DNA of 64,000 nucleotides, taken from Mytilus trossulus. Taxonomy: Eukaryota > Mollusca > Bivalvia > Mytilida > Mytilidae. Below are positions 11,503-24,795 of the stretch, one piece after another (positions within the stretch are counted from its first letter, which is position 1; the number at the start of each line of letters is the position of its first letter). The stretch spans positions 5,555,001 through 5,619,000 of the forward strand of contig NC_086382.1 of assembly GCF_036588685.1 (NCBI RefSeq), in the 5' to 3' direction. Under the pieces are notes generated by a model. It did not search any database. It was not told the DNA's origin and was given only the letters and a program-made list of their open reading frames with translations. Made by a program: the position numbers and the translations under genes.

Positions 11503-13310
11503 ATGATGGATAAAGGTTTTGAATCGTTACGTATACGAAAACTGACAGAAAAGGCAGCTGTAGAATTTGAAGCTACAAATGATGGTTTTGTCACTGATTT
11601 ACACGGAAAGTGGACCACAATAAAAAAAATGTGATTTCAAGCTTTAGTTCGTCAATCACGACAGTAGAATATATTGAAAATATTGAAAAAGACATTTCAA
11701 AAGTTTATACTGAACTATGTTCAACATCCTCATCATACATTCTATTTCTTACGAACATTCGAACAGAGGACAGCATTCGATTATATCAGGAACATTTAGA
11801 AGCAATGTCTAAATGCAAGAAAACGGTAGAGGAGACCATCAAACATAGAGACGATGCACGCCAAAGGGCATTAGAAGTCGCCTTACAACGGACCAATGGT
11901 TCATCACGACACTCTCAAGGTTCAAATGCTTCGTCTGCACTTTCTAGGAAACGAGCAAAAGCCGAAGCAGCTAAGGCAAAATTGGTTTTTGCAGAGCAAG
12001 AAATCATCCTGAAGAAAGAACAAGCTGCGCTCGAAGAGCAAGAAATGACTATAATGGCAGCATCCTCACACAAAATGTAAGAGCTGGAAGCTGATTTGAA
12101 ACTTCTAGCTAGCCGTCAAGACTTAGCCGTGGCGGAAGCGGAAGCAGAAGTCCATGAGTCAGGCAGTGTTATAAATGGGCCATCATTGTGTACTCTTGAA
12201 AAACTTGACCAGCTAAAACGGATTAATCCAATCGAGAGGACAAATCAATACGTTAAAGACCAAATAAATTTTATTAACGCCGATAATCAACCAATGTCAA
12301 AACCTACTGCTCCACTTAATGTTAATGCACAAACTTTTAGTCCTGTAGCGCAAGATAACAACCTTCAACTATCTAATCCGCCATTTCAAAACTTGAGTGT
12401 GCAAAATGATCAAATTCAAGATTTGACGAAGTTTCTACTTAAGAAAGACATGCTAATTTCTAGACTGTCCTGTTTTAATGATCGACCGGAAACTTATCAA
12501 TTCTGGAAGGCTCAATTCAAAGGAATTATGCAAGAACTATCAACAACAGACATTGAAGAGTTAGATTTATTATCAAAGTGGTTAGGACCTCAATCTTACA
12601 AGTACGCTCTAAGCATTCGTTCAGCTAATACGTATAACCCTAAACGAGCATTGCAGCAAATTTGGGAAAGGCTTGATGAACTATACGGGAGTCCGGAATT
12701 GTTAGAATCCGTGCTGAAAACAAAGCTCTAAAAATTTCCACGTCTTGCCAACAAGGAAAATTTCAAACTTCACGAGCTGATGGATATTTTATGTGAAATT
12801 GAATCGCTTATGACCGATCCAAAATATCAGTCCCTGCTTGGATATTACAACTCGTCGTCAGGTGTCCTACCAATTATTGGCAAACTGCTCTACAATCTAC
12901 AAGAGAAGTGGACAATCCATGCTCATAGATATAAAACAAAGCATCATGTTACATTCCACCATTCACTTGCCTTGTAGAATTCATGCGCGACATGACGAAG
13001 ATGAAAAATGATCCTGGTTTTTCATATCCAAATGAGTCATCGATTACTCCAACAACTGTAAAGGAAAAGGACAAATTTCCTCGTAACAATCATAGTCGAC
13101 CTCAAATCGCAGTTAACAAAACCGAAGTTAAATCTGAAAGAAATCAAGTCAGTAAAACATGTCCACTAAATAACACTAATCATAGTCTCAACAATTGTCG
13201 CGGATTCAAAGAAAAATCTTTTGAGGACCGCAAGAAGTTCTTGCGTGAACATAACATTTGTTTTAAATGCTGTAATTCAGATCAACATAAGTCCAAGGAC
13301 TGAAAAGAAA
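11503..13310 (+). pseudogene. BEL gag remnant
   Basis: An ATG at 11503 opens a frame (MMDKGFESLRIRKL) that shifts in an A run near 11627 and continues to 12080. An in-frame stop at 12078-12080 and another at 12729-12731 divide the rest. The middle is rich in A, E and K and looks like a coiled coil. The 12460-12730 part resembles the capsid region of BEL gags. A cysteine knuckle starts near 13150 (CPLNNTNHSLNNC) with a CFKCC block at 13264-13278 and ends in a stop at 13301. The damage is spread out, as expected for an old copy. Confidence 0.75.
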
Positions 13311-14333
13311 AAAATCCCTGTGAAGCATGTGGAAGCAAATCACATGCATCAGCAATGCACCTTGGGTTTACAGAACATAAATCCAGAGTCAATCACGGTG
13401 AGGAGAAGAATATACCAGAGCAGGACGCGGTAACAAAATGTTCGCAGATATGCAAACAACAATTTTCAGGAAAATCTTGCGCAAAGATAGTTCAAGTTAA
13501 AATTCACAAATCAGACTCGCCAAACAAAACACTAACATCTTATGCGATTTTAGACGATCAAAGCAACAAGACCTTGGTGAACTCCAGTATTCTGGATACT
13601 CTGGATATAGCTTGTGATGCTTCATAGTATAGACTTACTTCGTGCGCAGGTGTCATAAAAACATCAGGAAGGCAAACTGACGGCCTTGTTGTAACATCGT
13701 TGGATGGAACTGTTAGCCTTACTTTACCTACCGTTATTGAATCTGACCGTATTCCTCAAATTCGTGACGAAATTCCAACGCCAGAAGTGGCCAAATACTA
13801 TCCTCATTTAAAGGAATTAGTGAAATACTTACCAGAAATCAACGACAATATTCCTATCTCTATTCTAATCGGAAGAGACTTACCAGAGGCGCACCACGTT
13901 TAAGAACAATGCACTGGTGTGAGAAATTCTCGATACGCTCAGAGACTGCCACTAGGCTGGGTAGTCGTAGGTGAGTCTTGCCTACACAAAGTTCACCCAC
14001 CAAAGAACAATGTAATCATTAATAAGACTTTCGTATTGCCAAATGGAAGGACTTCCATCTGCGAACCTTGCCCGATTCAGCGATTGAATATGTTAAACGG
14101 ACAATCTGAGTCGGACTCACAAGAAACTCTCGACAATTCAATATTCTTAAAAAAGAAAGATGATGATACTGTAGGACTATCAATGGAAGATAAAGAATTT
14201 CTTAAGGTTATGGATGAACATGTTCATCAGAATTTCGATGGTAACTGGGAAGCCCCATTACCATTTCGTTACCCTAGGCAACGCCTACCAAACAACAGAT
14301 CACATGCATTTAAGAGAGCAATGAACTAAGATG
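13311..14333 (+). pseudogene. BEL aspartic protease region
   Basis: The AILDDQSNKTLV phrase at about 13540-13575 holds the active-site aspartate region, and ILIGRD at 13864-13881 is the second conserved block of BEL-type proteases. In-frame stops occur near 13626 and 13903. The sequence from 13919 (RLPLGWVVVGE) is the usual linker to the reverse transcriptase. Confidence 0.72.
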
Positions 14334-15890
14334 CCAGTCTTCGAAGAGACGAGAAGAAAAAGGAACATTTCTTCCAGTTTATGGAGAAAGTATTAGAGCG
14401 TAAACATGCTTAGATTGCACCGCCTTTAAGCCAAGAAGATGAGCGGTGGTTCTAACCTATTTTTGGGGTCTATCACCCACGTAAACCGAAAAAAATTAGA
14501 GCAGTCTTCGACTCTTCAGCTAAACTTGAAAATATTTCTCTTAACGATGTACTTCTGCCCGGACCAGATCTGAATAATAAACTACTTGGTGTATTGTTAA
14601 GATTCCAGAAGGAGCTTGTAGCCGTCACAGCAGATATTGAGTCTATGTTCTACTGCTTCGTCGTTAATCAGGAACACAGACAATACCTTCGTTTCTTCTG
14701 GTACGAAAACAATGACTTTGAAAAGAATTTGGTTGAGTACCAAATGAGAGTGCACGTATTTGGAAATTGCCCGTCTCCAGCAGTTGCTTCATACTGCCTT
14801 AGAAAATCAGCCTCAGTAAACAAAACTACAAACATATCAGATATTGTTGAATTTGTTTATAGAAATTTCTATGTAGACGATGGGTTGGTCTCACTTGCAA
14901 CACCGAGAGAAGATATCGATTTACCTCAGCGAACTCGTGAATCACTTCAAACAGGAGGTAATCTCCGCATCCACAAAATTGCATCTAATAGCAAGGAAGT
15001 TATGGAAGCTTTTGAACAACAAGATCGTGCTAATAACTTCAAAGATATTGATTTGTGTGTTGACGAACTGCCTACTCATCAAAGTTTAGGTCTTAATTGG
15101 GAGTTAGAAACTGACACATTCACATACAAAGTTTCTCCAGAAGAGAAACCTTTCAGCAGACGAGGATTATTATCCACCGTAAACGGGATATTCGACCCTA
15201 TGGGATTTGTTGCGCCTATTGTCGTTACATGGAAGTTGTTACTCCGAGAAAACGCAAATGGATCATACAACTGGGATGACCCACTTCCTGGACATCTGTT
15301 TGCAAAGTGGTCGGACTGGAACCAATCACTTATATCACTAGAGGGCTTGCATATACCCCGATGTTATTCGCCAACTTCTTCATGTAATGCTGCGGAAAAG
15401 GAGCTCCACATTTTTTCTGACGCCTCGGAACAGGCAATTGCATCAGTGGCTTACTTAAGGACCAAAGATATGGATAATAATTATCATGTCGGATTCGTTC
15501 TTGGTAAGGCTAAGGTGGCCCCGACCCACGGCCATACAATCCCAAGACTCGAGTTGTGTGCCGCCTTACTGGCAGTGCAAGTTTCAGAAATTATTCAAGA
15601 CGAACTAGATATCCAAGTCAATCACACTCGCTTTTACATTGACAGTCAAGTTGTTTAAGCCTATATACATAACCAATGCAAGCGTTTCTACAAGTACGTC
15701 GAAAATCGCGTTGAGAGAATTCGAAAATCTACTCAACCAAATCAATGGTCACACGTCCGAACCAGTTTCAATCCAGCAGACTCGGCTACAAGAACTGTGT
15801 GTGCCGAAACCTTTCATAACAGCATGTGGTTTCTTGGACCTCCTCAACTTCGTGATTTTGAAATAGGAGATTTGGATGGAAAATATCCAT
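14334..15890 (+). pseudogene. BEL reverse transcriptase and RNase H region
   Basis: The longest intact piece is 14594-15658. It carries the VTADIESMFYCF block, RVHVFGNCPSPAVASYCLRK, and the catalytic FYVDDGL near 14867-14887. Then comes the BEL-typical TVNGIFDPMGFVAPIV block near 15178-15225, and an RNase H with HIFSDASEQAIASVAYL near 15408 and PRLELCAALLA near 15543. A TAA at 15656-15658 interrupts the RNase H. The same frame continues beyond it with the expected residues. Confidence 0.85.
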
Positions 15891-16019
15891 TGCTGGATCC
15901 CGATAATGACTCAGAAATCAGACAAAATGCTAACGTCAAAACGTTGAAATCCGACAGAGAACGGTGCCAAGGTTTTTAATTTCAGTCATAGGACAGAAAG
16001 GTTTTCACAGTGGAACTCT

Positions 16020-17488
16020 CTGGTTCAATCAATTAACCGCTTAAAAATGCTTGCAAGGAAATTTCATCGAAATAACAAATCCGACTTAAACACAGTGTCG
16101 ACAACGCTTATGTCAGAACAGATGATCATTCTAAATGTGCAAAAAGAAGCTTTTTTTTCGGAAATAGAGTGTATTAAAAACAGGAAACCCTTTCCAAGAA
16201 ACAGCAGCATTGGCAATTTGAATCCGTTTATCGACCAAAGTGGTCTTTTGAGAGTTGGTGGTCGCCTTAAGAGAGCCGAAATAGAACTTTCAGAAAGACA
16301 TCCAATCATTTTGCCGAAAAACCATCACGTCTCTATTCTTTTGATTCGCCATGTTCATGAATCTGTGAAACACCAGGGAAGGCACTTTACAGCTGGAGCT
16401 CTTCGTAAAGCTGGATACTGGATTGTAGGAGAAAAACGTCAAATCGCAGCTATCATCTACAAGTGTTTTCGATGTAGGAAATTCCGTGGAAAATATCAAC
16501 AGCAGTTAATGTCTGATCTTCCTGATTCCTTACGATAGACTACAATCTACTCCACCGTTCACATTTATTGGCATTGATACATTTGGTCCATGGAACATTT
16601 TGACACGTAAAATCAGAGGTGGTCAAGCGAACAGTAAACGCTGGACAGTGCTTTTTACCTGCCTCTACACTCGAGCTATACACATCGAGGTGATTGAAGA
16701 ACTCACATCATCTTCTTTCATTAACTGCCTAAGACGATTCATTTCTCTGAGAGGAGACATACAGGAAATTCGATCTGACCGTGGCACAAATTATATGGGT
16801 GCGACAGATCATTTGAATACAAATGTCGTTAACGTTGAGGACACAGCTATCAAGCATTTCTTGGACAATAGTTAAGTAACTTGGATCTTTAACCCCTACA
16901 TTCCTCACACATAGGAGGAGTGTGGGAACGTAGGATTGGTGTCACCTGCCGGATCCTGGTTTCCATGATGATGGACATCCAATCAAAGCATCTGACTCAC
17001 GAAGTCTTCATAACATTAATGGCTAATGTATGTGCAATTGTTAACTCAAGACCGATCGTTCCCATATCAACTGATCCGGACTCTCCAACCATTTTAAGTC
17101 CAGCTTCTTTGATAACTCAAAAGACGAATCAAATTCAGTCCAGCTTTGCACCCTATATGACATTAAAGATCTTTATAAATCACAGTGGCGTTGTGTACAA
17201 CATCTCGCAAACATATTTTGGCAAAAATGGAGAACGGAATATATCCAGCAACAACAAGTGCGTCGTAAGTGGCAAAATGTAACACCTGATCTTACGGAAG
17301 GTGATATCGTTTTAATGAAAGACCAGAGTTTCTCGAGATGCGAGTGGCCAATTAAAATAATAGTAAGGGCAATTAAAAGTTTTGATAACAAAGTTCGAAA
17401 AGCCGAGGTCAGGATTTTCAGGGATGGAAAGCGTTTGACGTATACAAGACCAATATCTGAGTTAGTTCTGCTACTCCATGAGGAATAA
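16020..17488 (+). pseudogene. BEL integrase region
   Basis: The HHCC zinc-binding part lies in 16290-16490 (HVHESVKH, then CFRCRKF). The core has a first aspartate in IGIDTFGPW near 16570, a second in RSDRGTNYMGA near 16773, and a broken glutamate region near 16900-16950 (WERRIGVT). The C-terminal part to 17488 contains a VLMKDQ-type block and the end of pol. There are at least three frame interruptions. A purine-rich tract just before 17528 fits the polypurine tract used to prime plus-strand synthesis. Confidence 0.8.
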
Positions 17489-17527
17489 ACAGAACACATG
17501 TTGAACTTTGAACTTTCAGGTGAGGAG

Positions 17528-18264
17528 TGTTCTGACAACTTTTCTGTCGTTAATGTGGACTGCGCTCCATAGGTACTTTTTGCTAATTATCTCCCTTTAT
17601 TATTGTGAACACACGGCATGTAACGCAAATCAAACTTTTACATTTTGGTTCCTGTGAATAACTATAGTGTATAGATATAGGAAGATGTGGTGTGAGTGCC
17701 AATGAGACAACTCTCCATCCAAATAACAATTTAAAAAAAGTAAACCATTATAGGTTAAAGTACGGCCTTATGTATGTATGACTTAATTACTTTATTTTTG
17801 AGATAATCTTATGTTGCGGAACACTTACCTTTGATGATTCAGTTGTTTTTATTGATAATTTCAGTACTTTGTGACAAATAGAGCCTTCGCTCTTGATAAT
17901 TGTTTAAGTGTGTTAAATTCATAATTTTGTATGAAGTAAGCCCGTTTTTTTTTTATCTTAATTAACTTTCCCTTGGTCTATATTATAAATCTAAGCTTTT
18001 TGAGAAATTTATATCATTTTTGTACAAGGGTTATGCTCGAAAATTTTCTGTGTATGGGACGCAAAAGCTGTCATAATTGAAATTGTGTAAAATTTTGTAT
18101 TTTTTGTAGAACTCGATTTTTCTGTTAAAACAAGTCTTGAATGCGTGTTTCTTTGTATTTTGTAGCTTTTTACCTGCATTACGTCCAATTAAGATATTAT
18201 TTAAAGACCCGTCTTATTTAATAATGGGATCTAATCTGGTAGAACTATCTATGGTGACAGAATA
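17528..18264 (+). repeat. 3' LTR of the BEL element
   Basis: This LTR matches 10061-11446 apart from the two nested insertions. It begins TGTTCTGACA after the purine tract 'ggtgaggag', ends CAGAATA, and is followed by TGAAC. Confidence 0.88.
17673..17772 (+). mobile_element. Mytilus-type SINE-like insert in the 3' LTR
   Basis: About 100 bp containing 'gtggtgtgagtgccaatgag' and 'agtaaaccattataggt' is absent from the 5' LTR at the same position. I recall this as one of the commonest short repeats in Mytilus. A partial inverted copy lies near 37640-37680. Confidence 0.7.
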
Positions 18265-18469
18265 TGAACAGTGCGGTGCATTGCACGCTTTTAAATAAAA
18301 AGACATACGCACGCAACACATTTCTCATCTTTTGCATTGTGATGAATTAACAAAGTCTTACATTGCAAGGAATCGTCATTTTCAAGCATTGCATGAATAA
18401 TGACTTCTTCAAAATATTTTAGTGTTGTCATTTTCTCTCTTTAAACATAGCAAATACTTATGCGTAACT

Positions 18470-18845
18470 ATCATCAACAACCTATCCTGGGTCAGACACA
18501 TTGGTAATATTGTAGGCAAAGGAAATAAAATATTGGGATTTATCCGAAGAAATCTGAAAAGACTGCATTAAAACAGTAAAAACAGCAGCATATACAGTCA
18601 TTATAAGACCTTCAGTGGAATATGTCTGCACAGTGGGGGAACCATCGAGCCAAAAAAGGATCAGATCATTAGAACAAGTTCAAAAAGAGCAACAAGTTGT
18701 GTTCATAACAACAACTCAGACCAAACACCTGGCTGTGTAGCACACTTGGTTTAACAATTACAATGGGAAAGCCTAGAAGAACGTGGAAAAAACAATAGAC
18801 TATGTATACCTTTCAAAATCCAGCATGGGCTGCAAGATATAGATA
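18470..18845 (+). pseudogene. LINE C-terminal fragment
   Basis: The translated fragments LSWVRHIGNIVGKGNKILGF and LQWESLEERGKNNRLCI, then KIQHGLQDI, follow the C-terminal order of CR1/Jockey-like reverse transcriptases, in shifting frames. It is not functional. Confidence 0.65.
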
Positions 18846-18849
18846 GACA

Positions 18850-21400
18850 ATAATATATGATACCCAACAACAGCCGGACCAGAGGTATCGGTCGCTTTTA
18901 CCAGAAAAGAACAAAAAAGTTCTAAATGTAGATAACTTTTGATAGTCCATCGGAAGGGGACGATAAATCGCTGACCCGTGTTTTGAGAGAGCCATATCTC
19001 TTGCACGTTAAAGACATCTTTGTAGATTTCGAAAAAGAGTAGGCTGATGCCGCTACAAGGCAGCACTCGCACCCGCAAAGTGGAAAGGGATTAATTTAAG
19101 TAGCAAAACTTGTTTCCCAATCTGCTATAAATAAATATGTTTTAACTAACTTTGAGAAGACTTGCTGCCTTGTCCGGCACTGCGCTAAGTTTTTCGCGGA
19201 ACCATACATATTGAACATGAATTCGGTTTCTTTCTTGGAAGAAGAAGAAAAAGAAAACAAAAATACGTTAATGATTCACAGTTCTAACGACTAGTGCAAA
19301 CAACTAATTACTAAATATGTGAATGCCCCATCTACGATTGTAGAGGGTTATTGTGTTTTCTGGTCTGTGCCTCCATTCGTCCGTTTGCTCGTTCGTACGT
19401 GCGTTCGTTCGTCTGTTTGTCCATCTGTCCCGGTTCAGGTAAAAGTTTTTGGTCGAGGAAGTGTTTGATGAGTTCAAGTTTAATCAACTTGAAACTTAGT
19501 ACACATGTTCCTTATGACAGGATCTTTCTTATTTTAATGCGCAATTTGAGACTTACCCCCATAATTTGGTTTTTAACACAAGAAAAGACGTGTAGGTGTG
19601 AATTGTTTCCAAATGATAGAATAAGCCTTCAGTGATACTTAAGTTGAAAGCCCAAGGCAAGATTTTTTTTTATTGTATTTAAAAAAGAGGGACGAAAGAT
19701 CTAAAACAAACTGACAACGCCATGGCTAAAAATGAAAAAGCCCAAACAGAAAAACAATAGTACACATGACACAACATAGAAAGCCAAAGAATAAACAACA
19801 CGAACCCCACCAAAAACTAGGGATGATCTCAGATGCTCCGGAAGGGTAAGCAGATCCTGCTCCACATGTGGCAACCGTCGTGTTGTTAAGTTAGCACTCC
19901 ACAGTTAGGTGTGTAGTTTCGCATTTTGGCCCCTGTGATTTTTTCAAATATGAGAGCTAGTGTGCAATAAAATTCATTTTTGGATAGCTGAGTATTAAAA
20001 TAGCCTTTGTATTGATTTTATATGAACATTAAGGTTATGTAATGTATGAAATATAGACTGTTTTCTGTATGACAGTCCGCATTTGCATGTCCCTACCATA
20101 CATTGGTCCGGCAATTATTGTAATGTGTTTTCCAACTTTTTATCGCACGAACTTTGTGTTTGGATTTTACGAAAAAATGAGGCGAAAGACACCCATTTTT
20201 TATTTGATCATTAGGAAGATTTAGGGGAACAGTTTCTGAAAAGGTATCACTCAAAGGCATTGAAATTCTAGTTTGATGCAAATTTTTGGGGGAAATGTGA
20301 CATGTTCACCCCCGTTTTTGCAATATTTTATGGGAAATAAATGCAGAATGTTGCCATGGATACACATAAAAGGAATTAATTTTCACCCTTTTAACTTTCG
20401 AAAATGAAATCTATGGAAGATACTGATTACATACATATGCACATGTACAACACAAATAGTTAGGTTAATGTATTAGAAATCCAGGAATAGGAGATGATAA
20501 AACATTTTGTGGCTCATTTTTAAATTGATTTTCTAATTGTGGAGTACTACCTTATGTGATATCAAATCCGGTAAATAGTCTACTTCGGTAGCTTAAATTC
20601 ATAAAAGGGAAGGAAATTGTAGTTACGACTTAAGGAACATATCCGATATCATTTGTGAAACGGTTATTACATAACGGTCAACCAACTCGTGATGGCGTCC
20701 GTAAATTACGTATCTACACAACTACAAAAATGAACCCTGTTAAGTCTTCCAGATCGAACTTATCAATACAACTAAAGTTGTAGTATATACGTACAATGTA
20801 GGAATGATCATTCGTGTTGTTTCCTTGAAGAATAATTTGAAACTAAGAAGAGGCAATGTGTATGTGTTTCTGATTTAAATTTGTATATACTGCTAACTGT
20901 CCATGTCGAATGAAACACGTCAACTACAAGAGATACACAGCAGACCAACAGAAACACTAAACTGCAATTAAAACAACACAGACATACATAGGAACGGACT
21001 ATCATCCTTAACAAAACCATGTCTTATCTATTTATGGCGTTTTTCTGCATAAGACGAGATGACATGTGATCCGGACCTGAACGCATGTATTTTTTTTGAG
21101 ACACTGGTCCCATTTTTTTATAATAAGATATTTTTGCGAAATAGAATAAGTGCACTTAATTTCGAAAAAATCTCACGGTACCCGTACTTGGTACTACCAG
21201 TTTCTTTTAAACAGGACAACATTGGAAATAGGAAATATGCCAAAATAATACCATTCGCGTTCTCTGTATATACCAGTTAGGTAGTGTCCCGTATGCGGGG
21301 TTAACACATTGCCGATTATTGCTCCCGTTTGAGATCAGACAGAGATACGACACGAACATTATCTGGAATGTCCTATTATTGTCTGAACGCAGTCGTTTAA
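18850..21400. other. Intergenic repeats, no gene recognised
   Basis: About 19330-19640 has the 'gtccgtttgctcgttcgtac' phrase and 'aaagtttttggtcgaggaag', a repeat I recall from many molluscs. About 19676-19960 has 'gggatgatctcagatgctcc' and 'cagatcctgctccacatgtg'. Related copies lie at 22790-22985 and, inverted, at 30880-31100. The remaining sequence is AT-rich with only short ORFs lacking recognisable domains. Confidence 0.55.
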
Positions 21401-22300
21401 GTTCGTTACATATTCCTACGGGTCGGGAATGGTCCTGATAGTTCGGCGAAGTTCCCCGACAGTTAAATGCATCCCGTAACATTCGGGGAAACTCAACTGA
21501 TTTAGTCTAGTCGGATTACAATCATGCCTATGTCGTGACAGATTCTACTGTATGGGATCAAAATACTAACAATTTTCTGTGCATATGGACGGTGTCAAAT
21601 TGAACGGGAATGATCTTGAGAAATTTTTTCATTGCTGTTTTTCTGCCGATTGAGTCCAGATTGCATTCATATCTTTTCGATTGCGAACCGTTTTTGCCAA
21701 AACAGTTCCGGAACAGTCCCGTTATTAATATGAAATTCGTCAATAATACCCACGTCAGAGTCCCGACAATTACAGAATACAATACGACTGAGACCAGACA
21801 AAGCCGTCTTCAATGCGATAGAGCGGACCGTGATAGAATTACGGATATGGTCCTGATAGTTCTGCGAAGTACCCCGACAGTTAGGCGCATCCCGTAACAT
21901 TCGGGGAAACTCAACCGATTTAGTCTAGTCGGATTCCAGTCGTGACTATGTCGTGACAGATTCTGATGTATTGAATTAAAATCGTAACATTGTTCTGTGT
22001 TTTCTGGATGTTGTCCTCTGGAACGTGCATGATCTGGAGAAAATTTTCATTGCTGATTTTCCGTCGATTGAGTCCAGATTGCATCCAGATCTTTGATTGC
22101 GAACCGTTTTTGCCAAAACAGTTCCGGAACAGTCCCGTTATTAATACGAAATTCGTCAACAATACCCGCGTCAGAGTCCCGACAATTACAGATTACAATA
22201 CGACTGAGACCACACAAAGCCGTTTGCAATGCGATAGAGCGGATAGTGATAGGATTGCGTTCCGACAGTACCTGATCATACCAAATATGACGACCGTTTT
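21400..22300. repeat. Tandem duplication, ~418-bp unit, about two copies
   Basis: The phrases 'attcggggaaactcaac' (21481, 21899), 'tggtcctgatagttc' (about 21430 and 21848) and 'gcgaaccgtttttgccaaaa' (21685, 22101) recur at a spacing of 415-418 bp. The region is more GC-rich than its surroundings and holds overlapping short ORFs on both strands. None matches a family I know. It may be a duplicated element or low-copy satellite. Confidence 0.8.
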
Positions 22301-24780
22301 CTGACGGATACCTTCCGTCAGCGTCGATTCACTGTCTGGTCACTGTATGATCTCTGTCGGATCACATTTGGTAAAATAGTGACACTGTCGGGACAGATTA
22401 GGTTGTTTTGTACCATGCAAAAAATACCAATTCGATTGAAAACGGGATTATCTGATAAATCGGTCTGGAAACGGCTGAATTTGGACGCTTCCTGAAAAAT
22501 ATCTGATTGTTGTCTTGATTCATAAATATTTTTTCCAATTTTAATTTGAGTTTCAATTTCCAGCCATTATACAGACTTTTGATAAATTTAAATTGTAAAT
22601 GGACCTGTTGTGGACGGCAGTAAAAATCGTGAATGTGTGACTCAAGCTTAACAGATACAAATTTCTGGAGAAGATATACAGATTATCCGTTCACACTAAC
22701 AACAATTATTAAAGACGAAATTATTGACTAATATTTGCTGTAATTGATTGATTTTATGTAAGAAGCGAGAGAAGATACGTGACAAAATAGGCAACGGAGA
22801 TCAGACAAAACCGCAACTGAAACAGAAAAGCCAACAAAGTGAATTAAACTAAAAACAAACCATTACAATAAAACTTAAGATTTTAAAACAACACACACTC
22901 AATTAAGAACCGAAGTTGAAATCGAGTGCTTTGGAAGGTAAGCAATTCCTGCTCCACATGTTGAATTAGCCGTGTTGCTCATATAATCATGTCGATTAAT
23001 TGTATTTGGTAATGTCATAATTGAGGAAAGGTGACTGGGCTGTTTTATGCTCTTCAACTTTGTACTTGTTTGGCTTTAAAACTATTTTGATATAAACGTC
23101 ACTGATGAAGCTTATATAGACGATACGCGCGTCTGGCGTACTAAATAACAATACTGTAACCTTTGATAACAATTACCACTACTGGGTCGATACCACTGCT
23201 GGTGGGCGTTTCGTCAATGAGGTTATCACCAACCCAGTAGTCAGCACCTCGGTGTTGACATGAATATCAATTGTGTGGTCATTTTTATAAATTTGCTGTT
23301 TACAAAACTTTAAATTTATCGAAAAACTAAGGATTTCTTATCACATGCATTATCTTACCCGTATTTGGCACGACTTTTGAATTTTGGATCCACAATGCTC
23401 TTCAACTTTGTTCTTTGTACACATCAAACAAACGGACAACAACTGTCATATTCCTTACTTGGTACAGGCAAGAGTTAAGAAATATACTCAGTTTAAAGAG
23501 AATAAAGGAACATGGTCCTCTGAAAATGAAAATAAGCAAAAAGGAACACAACAAATAATCCTTGATGTCGTAAAAATTAAATAGTTTTTTAATAAAATAC
23601 ATTGTCGTGAATATTTTTTTAAAGTTATATTAAAGGTAGTTTATATCAAAATTGATATTAGTGTTGTTGTATACACCTGTTCAATAGCAAATATGTCAAT
23701 TTTGATATCAGTGTTGTTGTATACACCTGTTCAATATCAAATATGTCAATATGTCAATTTTGTTTTCACACATGTTGTTATTTTACTTCCTATCGATTCA
23801 TAGGGATATGATAGGTTAAAGGACTATACGTGGTGACTATAGATAGTTTTATAGGGTGTCGAAAAAATACATGGTTAGTTACCATATAGGGAAACAAAAA
23901 AGATGGCATGATTTTTTTTATAAAAACATTTTAAAACAGCACGGTGTTGAGGAAAATGTAAACATTTTCAACAGACGATGACATTGGTGATGAATGATTA
24001 AGATAAAGTTATAAAACGCATTCAAAGCAAACAAGTTGGTGTTGTTGGCATTAAGGAGTTACTTTCCTTTCAAAACAAAAAAGAAATCTGAAAGGTTTCA
24101 ACAAACGAAGAAATTAGTACATGTAATGAACGATTGAAATAAATTCATAAAACAAATTTATAGCCAACTTATTGTTATTGTTCGCATTCATTTTGTTTTT
24201 GTATAGACAAATGGAAGTAGGTTTTTGATACTAAGTATTGCAGACTTAATCACTTTGATAGGCCGCTAGTCTTAATACCACAAGTGAAGGTAGTCGGTAA
24301 GATAATTTCTCCCAAAATATCATATTAGGTCACTAACACACCATGTAACTAATATTATAAAATTTCAATACAAAATTTATACCAGGCATCTGCAAATTAC
24401 GAAGACTTTCACTAGTAAAAGATAAAAAAAATAATAGTTCCTGTAAATATTTATTTTTGTGCTGGCTAGAAAAGTTATTCTTATTTGGTCGTTTCTTATT
24501 TTCTGTTAGCCATAATTTTTGTATGTCTATCAATTTGTAATTCATATTCGCCCCTCGTGCAGTACGTTTTTTAATATTCTCTGCTTTTTTTTTTTTTTTT
24601 AGTTATTAAGTATCTCTTAGATTTAAGAGTCTCACTGAATTAAAATGAATAAAAGACTAATCGAGTGTTTTTTGCTTAACGTAAATTAGTAAAATAAAAC
24701 TAATTATATGTAATGTAATTAGATTTAATATATTTATAAGATATATAATTAATATCATATAACATGTATAATATGATAAG
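22300..24780. other. Intergenic, repeats only
   Basis: A repeat copy at 22790-22985 is noted above. About 23060-23290 is an inverted copy of the Mytilus-type repeat seen at 45264-45620, with the shared phrases 'caacaccgaagtgttgac' and 'acgcgcgtctggcgtac' in inverse or equivalent form. A foldback remnant lies at 24290-24352. A 60-bp segment near 23635-23755 is duplicated ('gttgttgtatacacctgttc' twice). No gene is recognised. Confidence 0.55.
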
Positions 24781-24795
24781 TTTCACTTCAAAGAG

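Larger units (their letters stand above)
10061..18264 (+). mobile_element. BEL/Pao LTR retrotransposon, complete but decayed
   Basis: Two LTRs flank gag and pol remnants. The outer ends are TGTTCTG and CAGAATA, an imperfect inverted pair. The element is bounded by identical 5-bp target duplications, TGAAC at 10056-10060 and TGAAC at 18265-18269. Domain order is gag, zinc knuckle, aspartic protease, reverse transcriptase, RNase H, integrase, as in BEL/Pao. Every coding block is interrupted by stops or shifts, so it is not autonomous. Both LTRs have later insertions (10285-11035 and about 17673-17772). Without these each LTR is about 630 bp, which is a good internal check on the boundaries. Confidence 0.9.
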
